From Fennellomyces sp. T-0311 (taxonomy: Eukaryota > Mucoromycota > Mucoromycetes > Mucorales > Lichtheimiaceae): DNA of 64,000 bases. The stretch lies in contig JALLLT010000009.1 in NCBI GenBank assembly GCA_025266875.1, positions 310,001 to 374,000 on the forward strand, written 5' to 3'. Shown here piece by piece: positions 48,049 to 63,219 of the stretch. The notes beneath the pieces are model-generated. The model was given only the letters and a program-made list of their open reading frames with translations, had not been told where the DNA came from and did no database searches. Both the position numbers and the translations under genes were made by a program. Numbering within the stretch: position 1 is the first letter of the stretch; the number at the start of each line of letters is the position of its first letter.

Positions 48049-49856
48049 ATGGACTTCTCTCAGACGTTACGGCACCTTCTGGAAAGCCGAAATGGGATTC
48101 GACCCAGCCAACAATACATTGATAAATGGATACGTGAACAGCCACCACGTACGGTTCGTGATCGCGACTCAATGCACAGTTCTATTCTCGAGCATTTCTT
48201 AAATCAAGACTTGAAAGACACATCATTACCGACCATACCAGCCAGTTACGGTAACGAACCATTGGGATCGTTTCCTCCAGGCAACGGCATCGTGCTTCAG
48301 ATTGTGGATACTCACGACATTAGCAATTCCACCCATGCGCTATTAAACAATCTCGCCACTGTTGCCCCAGTTCGACAAGTTTATGTGCGTCGCGCGGCCG
48401 AGGACGATGTTCAGTTTCCGCGTGGTATGTTGCGATGGACACTTACAGACGGCTTCACAGAAATCATTGGATTGGAATATGAAACTATCTCGCAACTTAA
48501 TCTAACAACCCCATTTGGATGCAAAGTAAGCAAACTGGAAAAAGGGGGGGGGAAGTAGGTCATTGATCCGTGTTATACAGCTCTTCATCAAACCATGCGA
48601 AGTCCGTCGCGGTATGATGTTCTTGAAACCATCGAATGTAAAGGTATTGGGAGGACAAGTTCCGTCGCTCTTTGGTGGCAATATGTTGGCAGAGCTTGAG
48701 CGACGGTTCAAGGCAAGACTTGGGTAAGTGTTATATGTCCATGACAAAATGGCTTGTATGCTCATTGGATTTTCTTTTTTTTAGCTTGCAACCAATAGCT
48801 ACACCTGAAAATGAGACAATTCCAGCGACTAGGTAAGATCAAATTGCTCGTCGCGTACAAATGTAACAAACTTATTGGCATTTAGCACAATACAACCTAC
48901 ACCAAACGCCACACAGCCTCTGCCTTCACCAAGCATACCGCAACCCCAAGCCGCGCCGCCTCCCACAAACATAGCACAATTGCAAACGAGGAATACCCGA
49001 GGAAGCGACCAGTTTGATGGGGATGATTATTGGGATATGGATATGGAAGCACTCATGGAACTTGACGCAATGAATGGAGAAGAAGCCCTTTTAATGCAAC
49101 AAGAACAACAGCTTTGGGAAGAACAAGAGCGAATTCTAAGGGAAGAAGAACATGAACGTCAATTAGAGGAGCGTGAAGAGCAACAATGGCGAACACGACG
49201 GTCAGCATCTGCTGTTAACGATCTAGACTACGCCATACAATACCCAATAGATGAACATCTGACCAACATGGAAACAATGTCAGTCGACAATGAATTATCT
49301 GACACAGTTCTAGAGGAAGAAGGACAGGACCAATGGAGCCTTGGATTACAGTCGATGGAAATATCAGCACCCACAGTTGCTGAAGTTGTGCAGTACATGA
49401 AAGATATGAAAAACGATCGGATATCTGATATACGACTATCGGAACAAGTGACCATACAAGGCCTATGCGTAAGTTTGGTGGAATTTCGGATCAAATCCTC
49501 AGGATATAAGGCATTCGTCGAAATCAAAGACTCGGTTATCGACCTCGAATCCGAAGATGCATCGCTTTACCTTCTATTGCCTGTGAACTATGTCAGTGAA
49601 TGCATGGGTTTAACGCCAATGGAATACGTTGATTTAAAATCAAAGCGTGGCCAGGAATATGCACAGAAGATGGTAAGTGAAATACATTACCAAAACGGCC
49701 AAATACTAATTTCGCTTGCAGTATTCAAAGCCATTTGGAAGACAATTCCACAACGTGCAGTGTGAAGTCCAGTTGGACTTGTCAATAACAGAACAATATG
49801 AGAAACAAGGCGTGTTAATGCCGCATGTAGTCAGTTTCCGAAAATTCAATTCATAA
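48049..49856 (+). CDS. RMI1: RecQ-mediated genome instability protein 1
   Basis: Subunit of the RecQ helicase-Topoisomerase III-Rmi1 complex that dissolves double Holliday junctions. Five exons (48049-48525, 48581-48723, 48785-48832, 48886-49672, 49722-49856) give 529 residues, all in frame. The N-terminal part has HLLESRNGIRPSQQYIDKWI, then the OB-fold core with GMLRWTLTDGFTEIIGLEYE, TTPFGCKLFIKPCEVRRGM and FLKPSNVKVLGG. A disordered Pro/Gln stretch and an acidic coiled-coil-like segment (EEQERILREEEHERQLEERE) follow. A second OB-like C-terminal domain (QVTIQGLCVSLVEF, FVEIKDSVIDLES) resembles the RMI1 C-terminal OB fold. Intron 1 contains a run of eight G. This is the only complete copy; the left duplicate is a pseudogene. 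It converges on UGGT with about 40 bp between stops. Confidence 0.9.
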
Positions 49857-49896
49857 TAAGGCTGTTTATAGAAAAAAAAGCAAATCAAAATGTGAC

Positions 49897-52800
49897 CTAT
49901 AGCTCGTCTTTGATGTGTCGCTTTTCTTCTACTTTTTCACTAGACTCAGCAGCGCTTTCTTCCTGAGTAGACGCTGCAACCCGTTTTCGCAAGGCATCCA
50001 CCTGCTCATCATACCCTTCCCATTCAGGCACCTGGCGCCTTGCGCGATCCAGCTTGGGTTCTTTAGTTAATGGGTTATTGCACTGCGTATTATTTTTTAT
50101 ACGTTAATAAAGATCAAAGAAAAATTCGGGTTGAAATTACCAGATCGATTGTTTTGGCTGTCTTTAGACTCTCATCGCTGCACCAGGTTTCGCACCATAA
50201 CCAGTCTTGCGGTAAAGAAAAGATCGGGACAACGTTTTGCATATTGTTGGGAAGATCTTGGTCGAGATTGGCAAGCGAATTGGGATCTGCGCTTAGTTGC
50301 TGATACTGTGCACGCAATCGATCTCCTGCTGCCATCTTTCTGAACTGAACCAGATCAATTACGTACAGTGCACTATAATCATTCGTCAGTGCTGCTTCTC
50401 TATCGTCAGATGAAAAAACAAACCTAATATGGTATGGCTTGTCTCGCAGATGCTCTTTCCAATAACCTTGGTTCCAGAAACGGAATCCATCCATCTCCGT
50501 TCTGTCCGAGCAGAACGGTGTGTAACCGTAGGGAGCACCGTGCAGATCAAGATCAACGAGCGTCTGAAGATCCGTGCGCACAATTTGATCAGCATCCACG
50601 AAAATAACCTTGTCGAGATCCAAGGGAAAGAGCACGTCCAGGAATAAGATCTTGTAGCCCCAAATGGTACGCTGCTTCTCTTTTTGAGCACGTAGCCACG
50701 ATGGCCATTTGTAGGTAATCATTTCATAATCAAAGTTGTACTCGCGTGCCAAGTGTGGCACGAAATCCTGATGGACAGAAACGTTCATTGAATTGCTTAA
50801 GAACCTGCCTTTCACCTGCTTACCTTGAATCCGGGTGATAAGAAGTTTTCAATGAACCAGAACTTGACAGTGCTATTCGTATGCTCCATTACAGATACTA
50901 TCATGATGGACATGAATCGTTCATAAAGATGGCCAGACGCCACGGAGAAGATATTGATATCCGCTTGCTTTGGTTTTGCTTGCTGCGCATCGGTAGTTTG
51001 ATCTTTTTGTTCGCCACCAAACAGCTTTTGTTTCACAGAAGTCCATATGCCACTCGCTTGATCAACGACAGAACCCGATCCGGTGGATTCGGCAAGCACA
51101 TCTTCCGACTCCATTCCTGGATTCTTGCGCACCTGAGGATAAACGGTGAGACCTTCGAACGATGTGAGCGCAAGCTTGCTATTTGTATTTTTATCCTTGT
51201 TCGATTGCCAGTTGCCTTCCGTTCCAATGCTATCAATGTGATAAACCTCGCTGGACCGTCCTTCACGAACACGCAAGTTCCACAATCCCGGCTGTGCCTT
51301 CAATTGGAAATAGCCAAGATTGGCCATCACAATGGTATCTGTCATTGCCGCAGTCGAGGCGGTGCCCAACACAAATTGTAAACCGCGGGGAGGAGTTCGA
51401 TTGGCAGCGTCCACGCAATGGCCCTCGATAAGAATGCGCTCCAGTTCGTACACAGCAGAGATATGGGTATTATCGGTAAGTTGGATATTGTCCAGATCCA
51501 CATTGGCTTCTTTGACAGTGACATGCCATGACTTGATCGTATCGACGCCTAGAGTATACAGTGCGTCGATGGGTAAATCAGTAAAGTAGGCCATTGGTGT
51601 TGCCAGGGCGCCGGTCGTAGCATCGAATTGTAGCTCATGGTCAACCACATAACGATAGAAACGTTTCAATGGAATTTCATCCAGCTTGAAAACAGGACTG
51701 AGGTGGATTTCGATATAAACACCGTCAATGCGAGAAAGTGTTTCTAGCAATGCTGACCATTTCTGGGCAGTTTCACTCAGTGGATCAACCACAACACCTA
51801 TTTGAGCAAATGCGGTTGTTTCATCGCCTAAAGTAACCTTTGTGAGATCTCCTTTGCGAGATTGATAAGGGCGTTGACGGATAGTCGGTCGATCCATGGT
51901 AAAAACATCCTGTTGAACACTGGCTTTGTCATGCTCAACAATCGCGGCGATACGAGTAAGAACATCGGCCAATGCTTGGCTTGAGGTGGCCTCTGACGCT
52001 ACAAATGCTTCCTTGATTGGCTGGATGCGATGTTCACTTTCATACCGAAGAAGACTGGTAAAATCATCCTTTGTGAATGTATCATCCGATACAAAAGGAC
52101 CCACAATCTATCACGGATAATCAGCATATCTATTACACGATTTACTGCATATAAACATACTCGTCCGTTGATAATAAGTCCATGGAAACCGGGTTCCAAT
52201 CCGAGACCCTCAAGTACTTGTGCGTGATCATGTGCTGCAGTGCTAGCAACTGATTCGACGATTGGCGATCCTGGTGCAAACATTTTGACTTGCTCGGGTG
52301 TTCCCGATAAGAGTTCATCATGGGAGGAGATTGCCTTTTCGACCAATTCTTTGATATTCTTGTTTCCTGAAGCTAGTTCTCGATAAAGCACTGTCGATAT
52401 CTTTGTATTTTTGGATGGCGTGTCGCCATTATGAATCAATGCCAATCGAACACGCTCGTTTTCATCCTAATATGAATATATAATTAGTAAACTTAATTCC
52501 ACATCAAAGATATTGAGCCTTACTAAGAATGATAATGCTTCTGACGCTAACTTCAAACCAGCCAGCGAGTCCAAGTCTGCCACAACCCATACATTGGTAT
52601 CTTTTTCTGTCGACGATGAAGCGTCGGTAGCTTTTGAAAAGATGCATATTGGTTATATAATGGTTTCTGTTGGTTACATTTTTCTCACCAGTCAGGTAAA
52701 GGACATCCGGACGCTGCCGATTATCGTCCAAAGTGATCATTTGCAATGGGTGACCTTCAGAAACGGTAATATATGGATTACGTGATACAGATACATAGGG

Positions 52801-55123
52801 TCGTGTGAGATAGTAATCGTAAACATCGTCATCGGCTTTGATGCCGCCAAAGTAAAGAGCTCGAGCCATCAACTGTGTTTGCTCTCCCAATGACATCATC
52901 AACACACGAGTCCAGATCTAGTACATGGTCAGTTTCAGTAAGCATCATTCAGTTGTCCAGGTTCTCTAACAGATACCTTCACATCATCATGTTCCAAAAG
53001 CTTGCCATTCAAAAACATCACCGGATTCGTTCCGATACCGAAGCGTGAGAGGAACAAGTGTACTTGATCGAGATAGCCCTTATTCTCAGCAATCAAAGGA
53101 GCCAAAGAGCCACCATAAGCTTTTTCAATCAACTCAATGGAGGCTTTATCTTGTTTCGATCCTTCGAGTTGCTCCAAAAGCTATTGAAGTGGAATATTGA
53201 GTTAGTATTCCCTTGTGAAATCCGTCGTTTAATAGTGCTACCTTGGATAAGAAGTCAAGTGCATTGACCTTGCCTTTGATCTGGTACAGGTTGTTCATAG
53301 CCACCGCAGCTGCCGTTGCTAATTAAACAGAAACAGTTAGCCATTAGTTACTTGCATTATTATCAATTAACCAACCTGGGTTTTTGGCATCTGCGACAGC
53401 TGGAAGAATACCAAAGCGGATAGGTGTGTTGTGTCTGACCATCTCAACCACCTCTGCTACGCGCTTCAATCCAGTTACAGTTGATAAATCTTCAACCATG
53501 ACCACGTTATAGATATTTCGTCGAATTGCTCGCAATTGACCGGGATACACTGGTTTCAGCATCTGTTAAAAAAGTGAGTGGTCATGCCATATCAAATGGT
53601 TTATCCAAGGACTCACATCCATCAGGTTATTTGACCATTTTTTGTAGCGTTTGTCCTTTTCCAAGTTGTTACACCACAGCACCAAATCGCTGCGTACATC
53701 GTACACATCGGTAGGTTCGCCACCTTGGCTTGCTTCCATTTTAGCCAACGATGGATGGGTTATGATTTCGATTGCTTTGGGTGGATCAATTTCGAGAGAT
53801 TCGAACGATCGAATAAGCTTTTGCTCGCGTTCAAGCGCGCGCACCAGTCTATACCCCAAAAGGTTAGATATTCAAAATTCTTTTGTAAACACACACTTAC
53901 GCAAAGGGGTCTACTTCGTCTCCGTCGACCACCGCACCGTTCAACCACATTGCATTCTGCGAGGGTGCGGTGCGATGGTTCTCTAGAACTTCTTCGGCTA
54001 GCTCTTTGTTGAGGGACATATCACTGATGCGACGGCCATGTTTTGGAAAGTCTTGCGATAATTGGACCAAAGTCGACAATGGATTCTCGGACTTGGTTAT
54101 GAACTGAGTTGCCTTGAGGCCCAGATCTGCATAATCGTCAATATATGGAAAAATAGCGACGAGAAAGGAGGATACCTTGTATCTCTTGAGGTGTCAGTGG
54201 TTCAATCTTGGACGGGACGTTCTCATCAAACAGCGTCTGGCTGATCTTTTTGCCGAAGCTTGCAAGTTTGCCCTTGACAGATCCTTTTCTCTTTATTTAG
54301 TAGTCCTCTTTTACGTCGATTATGCCGCAAATTACCTTGCGTTGCTTCGCGATCATCAATGACGAGATAGTCTGTCTTTTTCAGTGCCAATTCCACCCCA
54401 TAGCCCGTCAATGGCAGCTGCTGACATTCTTTGGAAGGCATGAAGCGCACAATATACGCTAGTCCCGGACGACTTGTCGCAGCATGTGTCAGTACTTTAT
54501 GAAAGTCGGCAAAGGCTTTGGACGAGAGATCCGTAGTGTAGACCACTACAGCGCTCTTGATCGTGTCGCCTTGCAGTAATACATGATCAAAGGGCAACAG
54601 CTCCGGAGTATACGAAGTATCCAGATCAACCAGGTCGTTTGGGTTGCATACCACTCGTCCACCGCCCACATCAGCCCATGGTCCGTCTGAACACGACGTG
54701 GCAGGCTTCACGTTTTCACGATAATATTGATGGTAGGCTTCAATACGTGGCGAGGCCGAGTGGATGGCGAGTGCAAGTTTGGCAATGGCGAGAGAAGGGC
54801 GCGTCAAGTGGGTCTCGACAATGGCCAGCGCGTCATGGTAGATCTGTTGCGCAGTTTTTCCTGATGACACGTCTGCATTGATAAACTCATCCACGATATT
54901 GAAAAAAGCCGTGTTGTTGCCCGTTGAAACGGTCTCTCTGCAAAATAACAGGCTCAGAAATGGGCGATCAGTTACAGTGGCTTTCTTACAGTAGCTCGAC
55001 GGCAAGATCAGGTGCACACCATGGAGCAACCAGTGTAAGGTCGACAGGTGGGGCTGTTGCACTGGCGGCGGTATAATAATGCAGCCATAGAGCGGCAATC
55101 ACTTGGAATGCCCTGAGCCGCAT
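49897..55123 (-). CDS. UGGT: UDP-glucose:glycoprotein glucosyltransferase
   Basis: ER-luminal folding sensor that re-glucosylates misfolded N-glycoproteins so that calnexin can rebind them. The signal peptide is [22 protein letters not shown]. An array of thioredoxin-like domains follows ([58 protein letters not shown] strands, [14 protein letters not shown]). Then come the beta-sandwich region and the C-terminal GT24 catalytic domain: [52 protein letters not shown], the DxD motif in [20 protein letters not shown], and [20 protein letters not shown]. The protein ends RHIKDEL, a classical ER-retrieval signal. At least nine exons. Start at 55123; an in-frame ATG at 55174 would extend the signal region but is less typical. 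All catalytic motifs are intact. Confidence 0.95.
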
Positions 55124-55316
55124 CGTTAAAAGCGAGCAACTTGTCAAGAGCAAATGCAAGTTACAGACGTCCACGTCAAAAGAAACTCCGCAAGTAGTGA
55201 GATGAAATATACAGCTTGTTTTGAGGATGGGATATATACAAGATTATTCACTTGAACAACATCTAAAACTTTTCTCCCCTTCCATCGCGTTTCGATAAGC
55301 GTACTTTTGTAACCGT

Positions 55317-59107
<3,791 letters not shown>

Positions 59108-60153
59108 TCTGACTCTTTTTTGTTTGACAGAACAGGAAGAAGAAAAAAAAAGTCAGAATCGGGGTCTCAGCAAAGAAATTTTCGTTTCACGCGCGCGCGC
59201 GCTGGGGCCGTGACGTAGTCATGCACGCTCTCTCCTCCTGTTTGATCCTTGGGAGAACCTTTTGCGAATAACCCTTGCTATAGACGAGCATTCGCCCTTT
59301 CGATCCTGGAACAGCAGCGAGGGGGATGGCGGACGCGATTCGATCTCTTTTCACATGGCATTCCTATCCGTTTTCAAGCGATTTTTTTTCCGTGCACGCA
59401 GAAGGATTGACACGCGCACGCATGCAAGTGTAACCAGTGCTGTTTGCGTGTCAATCGATGGTCTGCACGCTTGTGCAACTTGCGGAACTGCTGGCTTCAA
59501 CCTAGTGTGCCAATAGACTATGGTTTTCCCTTTGGCTCCTTGGAAGCTGCATCGTGCCAGGCTCATGATTACTGCTTGGTGGGTCGGGCGATTTAGAAGT
59601 AATTAAAAACGAGACACGCCCCGGAGGGACAGGGCTCAAGGCCATCGTGGTTGGCTTGGGAAGGTTAGTAAGAGTGCGGAATAGCCGTTTCCGGGCCCAA
59701 AGTTTACAACAATGACAATGCACGGGTGCACAAAGGTTTTGCCCGCCTCGCTTTCAAACAAACACATCCACCTCAGCAGGCGCCAAAGAAGGAAAAACAT
59801 CGGATGGTGCGAAATTGATGATAAACAGCTGATCTTTTTTGGGTCATTATCATAAAAAAAAGGGCTTTATTGAGTAAAAGCGGCTTCGCCTGCAACGGCC
59901 CGAAACTCACACGATACTGGGCGTGTCATTCAGAGGCTAGGGAGCGGAGAGGCGAGGAGCGAAAACCATAGAATACTGCGACTGCTACTGAAGGGAAGGG
60001 GGTAACAACAAGTATAAGGAGGAGGAGCGAAAAAAATAAACAACAAAAAACGATCTAAAAAGGGTTGTTTTTTGGCTTTTTGGTCATTTTCCAATTTTTT
60101 TTTCTTTCTTAATGGGCGTTTTTTTCGTCATTTTTTTGGTTGTCTTTTTTTTT
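59108..60153. other. Helicase promoter region and flank
   Basis: About 1 kb between the helicase start and the 3' end of the small acidic-protein gene. It contains T-rich and A-rich runs, a CG-alternating stretch (CGCGCGCGCG at about 59190-59200) and short frames (59262-59516 plus, 59351-59566 minus) without motifs. The T-rich end near 60070-60150 should include the 3' UTR of the acidic-protein gene. Confidence 0.4.
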
Positions 60154-60582
60154 TTACATCAAGTTGTTGGCTGTTTCGGGATCGACACCCATGTCGCAGG
60201 CACGCTGCTTCAAGTAGGTGTACATCTTGTATTGGAGTTCGAGCAGAGGCGAATCGTTTCTGTCCTGGTTGATTTGTTGCGAGTCGGACAGATAAGACTG
60301 CACACCGACGATTAGGTGGAGCAGTGAGTCTTGTTGATAGTCGTAGTTGACTGCCTCATCGTCTTCTTGCTGCATTTCTTCTTCTGGCTGTTCGTTGTGC
60401 TCGTCAAAGCCTTCCTCATCGTCCATGTCCATCATGTCTTCATCTTGTTCGTAGTAGTTGTAGTCGTAGTAATCGGCGGTCATCGCAGCGGCGGCGACCG
60501 CACGATCATAGTCACCAAAGTAAGCTTGCTCCTCCTGTTCCAGGAAAACGAGGTCTTGCTGCTGTTGTTGTTGATGATCCAT
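60154..60582 (-). CDS. Small acidic Gln/Asp/Tyr-rich protein, unknown function
   Basis: A single 142-codon exon starting at 60582. It begins with a glutamine run (MDHQQQQQQDLVF). A Tyr/Asp-rich middle (MTADYYDYNYYEQDEDMMDM) and a strongly acidic section (EQPEEEMQQEDDEAVNYDY) follow. The C-terminal part looks ordered and helical: SLLHLIVGVQSYLSDSQQIN, then PLLELQYKMYTYLKQRACDMG and DPETANNLM. The acidic tract and low complexity suggest a nuclear or regulatory protein. I recognise no family. The ordered C-terminal helix pair and normal codon usage argue that it is a real gene. No signal peptide or membrane segment. Confidence 0.6.
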   Translation of the reverse strand: MDHQQQQQQDLVFLEQEEQAYFGDYDRAVAAAAMTADYYDYNYYEQDEDMMDMDDEEGFDEHNEQPEEEMQQEDDEAVNYDYQQDSLLHLIVGVQSYLSDSQQINQDRNDSPLLELQYKMYTYLKQRACDMGVDPETANNLM

Positions 60583-61195
60583 GACGATACGACGAAGAAA
60601 AGATTAGAGCGGGTTGAGACGATTTAATTACGGAGGAAACGAGACGAGTTACACCAGAAAGAAGAAAATGAACAAGTGGAGAGGAGGTGGGGAGAAGGAA
60701 GGAAGGAGAAATGACTGTCGTGGGGAAAGCTTTTTTAAAAAAAAGAACGAAGGATGACCGGGGCCCTGAACTTTTTTTTGGCTAAGGTGCGTTGCGCCTT
60801 TTATATGGTGCGTTCGTCTGGTCGCACAAAATTACACACCACGTTGTATGAACGCTGACCTCCGTCACCTGCTCCTGCAATCATGCCCCTTGCAGATAGT
60901 CGCCAACGTGGCCACCTTCCCAGCCACCGCACATCTTGCTTACATGAGCCTCTGGACGTTCGGATGCCCCGCCCGCTCAATTAACGTCGGCTGCTATAAT
61001 TACCAAAGTTCATCTGTTGCTGCCATGCTCGTTGGTCCAGGCGGAGATCGACTGCACGTCGACCATCAAGGAGCAGCATAAGGGGGCCACGACGCAGGAG
61101 CAGTCGTTTGTTATTAATGACAATAAGACATGGTATATTTATATATAAGCTTTCATCAAATAATATGTATACAGGATTAGAAAACGGGGCGTGCC
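60583..61195. other. Intergenic region with one doubtful small frame
   Basis: About 600 bp upstream of the acidic-protein gene. A 77-codon plus-strand frame at 60848-61081 lies in locally GC-richer sequence, but has no motif and no clear promoter. TATATTTATATATAAG near 61132-61148 is probably the 3' flank of the next gene. Confidence 0.35.
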
Positions 61196-62183
61196 CTAAT
61201 AAGTCTTGGGTGGCTTTTGCGCATCCATGGGCTGCACTGGCTGGGCCGCGTAGTAGAACTGCTGCTGTGGAAGAGGGTACTGGTAGTGATCTTCAAGGTC
61301 GCGCAGCTGTTGATGGCCTGCGGTTGCCTTGGTGCGGTTTTTAACTGCAGTTGTCACGACGAATGCAAAGTAGAACTATATTTATCCCATTGTTCAGAAA
61401 TTTGCATGTATGTTTTCGAGAGGGAGGGGCTGACCTGCAGTGCATTGCCTATAAACACAATAAAACCACCCACGATGCACATATTGCGAACAGAACGCTC
61501 ACAGTCGCCGTCGTAGACACCAAACACGCCACTTCCTGGGAGACCGCGTGAGCCACGGACCTGTGAGAGGTATGTCTCGCAGCTGGAAACGGCAGCATTG
61601 CGCTTTGCCAGCAAGACGGCCCAGGAAGCAAGCGTCAATACGAATACTGTGCCGGACATGGCCCAGTACATGGCCAAAAAGATCTTGAGCAGACGCTGGC
61701 TTTGCTAAAATATGCATTATCAGCCAAATGGGGTTTAAAATGGGTGGCGCTTATAAACATTACGCGCAGGCTGGCAAAGGCGCCGAACAGCATGTACAGG
61801 CATGCTAAGCCGGATATGGGGACCAGAAGCCAGAGAATCGGGTTGATGGCTCCTGGCTCCTCTTGGAAGAATCCCAAGATGACTGATGCGAGCGCATGAG
61901 TCTACGACACGCACACTGGCTGATTGCCAATATTCTATAATTTATACCTTCATGTCGGACGAGCAGCCAAACGAACACCGCGCCGTAAACGACCTGGCCA
62001 TTTTTATGTCAGAACATTTTTTTCTACCCTCTTTTTCTTCTTCTTTTACCGCAGAAGCCGTTGTGATTATCAAAGGCGCTTGACTGTGAAAAAAGAAAGA
62101 ACTGTTGGCTTTGCGATTGCGAGACTGTGTGCAAGATTAACGTACTAGAGCGAGAAGCAGAAGCAGCAGCGGTTGATCGCCAT
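61196..62183 (-). CDS. Predicted tetra-spanning membrane protein
   Basis: Membrane protein with four hydrophobic segments. The tentative first exon reads MAINRCCFCFSL (ATG at 62181-62183), resembling the cysteine-rich starts of fungal tetraspan proteins. A hydrophobic stretch VVYGAVFVWLLV follows in a small exon whose joint to exon 1 I could not resolve. Clear exons then give VILGFFQEEPGAINPILWLL (acceptor CATCAG|TC), PISGLACLYMLFGAFASLR, IFLAMYWAMSGTVFVLTLAS, an extracellular-type loop with cysteines (SSCETYLSQVRG, YDGDCERS) and MCIVGGFIVFIGNALQFYFA. The cytosolic C-terminus is Gln/Tyr/Pro-rich (YQYPLPQQQFYYAAQPVQP) and ends PPKTY. Function unknown; plasma-membrane or secretory localisation is likely. 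Confidence 0.65.
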
Positions 62184-62393
62184 TGCGGAAAGAAAGGTAA
62201 GAAAAAAAAAGAAGAGATACGAAACTACAACAGAAAAGGAAGTTCTTGGCCTTTGTTCATGGAACTTTCAACACACATTATGCTTGGTGTAACGCCTAGA
62301 AACTGATCCAAGCGGAGTGCGAGCGTGACCTCTCAAGTGTATACGTGTGAGAGAGTTGTGAGTGTTTTTTTTTTCATTCTTGCAACAAAAAAA
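62184..62393. promoter_or_regulatory. Short divergent promoter between the tetraspan gene and PDCD5
   Basis: About 210 bp separate the start codons of two divergently transcribed genes, so they probably share a promoter. A and T runs lie close to each ATG. No clear TATA box was seen. Confidence 0.45.
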
Positions 62394-63055
62394 ATGGAAG
62401 ACGATGAGTTGAAAGCGATTCGTGCCAAGCGCATGGCCGAACTCCAAGCTCAAGCCGGTGGCTCGCCTGTAGGTTTCTGTCAAACGTTCGAAGCAAATCA
62501 TGTGAAGTAATGGGTCGTAGGGCGGTAGTGGTTTTAGCGGTGGTGGCGCCCCAGCTGCTGGCGGCTCAGCTGCTTCGGGCCAAGACGATGCAGAAAAGAA
62601 ACAGTACGTCATAATGGAAAGCAGGGAATGAAGCATTAATAGAATCCATGAATTAGGCAAATGGAAGAGATGCGCCGTAATATGCTCTTTCAGATTTTGG
62701 ACAACAATGCCCGCGAACGCCGTAAGAAATGTCATTGGCAAAGTTAATTTTTCCATTCTCATTGTTTTTTCATACGCAGTTGCCCGCATCAACATGGTCA
62801 AGGCAGATAAGGCGCGTGCAGTCGAGGATTTGCTGATTCGATTGGCCCAGAGCAACCAGCTACGGAACAAGGTCAGTGAACAGCAATTGATCGATCTTCT
62901 TGGTCAGATCAACCAGCAGGAACCAAGCGCATCACAAACTCGCATTGTGGTAAGGTGTACCGCTAAGGGTGGCACGTGACAGTGGCTGATACCATGAGTG
63001 ATAGTACAACCGACGACGTTTCGACGATGATTCGGACGACGAGTACGATCTTTAA
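62394..63055 (+). CDS. PDCD5: PDCD5 family protein (programmed cell death 5 homologue)
   Basis: Small DNA-binding-like helical protein conserved from archaea to humans. Several short exons give about 125-130 residues. The N-terminus is MEDDELKAIRAKRMAELQAQ, then a Gly/Ala-rich linker typical of fungal forms. The core is QMEEMRRNMLFQILDNNARER, VARINMVKADKARAVEDLLI and RNKVSEQQLIDLLGQI, all family signatures. The tail YNRRRFDDDSDDEYDL after a last intron (GTAAGG to GATAG) is the usual basic-acidic end. In animals it links to apoptosis and tubulin-folding chaperones; its role in fungi is unclear. It converges on the COQ8-like gene with about 165 bp between stops. Confidence 0.92.
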
Positions 63056-63219
63056 AGGGGTCGTACCCTATGCAAAGAACGCCGTGTCCTTTGCGCGTAC
63101 TTTAATATCCCTGATCTGGCATTCATGCATACCGGTCAACAACAACAACAACAGCAATCATAATCATAATAATAAAAAAAAAGAAAAAAACGGTTATCTC
63201 TGGATGACAATGTTACAGG

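Larger units (their letters stand above)
43076..48913. repeat. Tandem segmental duplication, right unit (GT15 - gene B - intact RMI1)
   Basis: Right-hand partner of 37190-43075. It ends within RMI1 exon 4, after which RMI1 continues as unique sequence to its stop. This unit carries two inserted elements that the left unit lacks (45242-45468 and 46348-46509). Their combined size is balanced by smaller deletions, so the two units remain close in length. Confidence 0.85.

Noticed and set aside
48520..48580. G8 run and stop in RMI1
   Set aside because: It lies inside intron 1; splicing gives TTPFGCKLFIKPCEVRRG as expected.
60848..61081. 77-codon plus-strand frame in GC-richer DNA
   Set aside because: No domain, no promoter and no splice support; kept only as a note in the intergenic entry.
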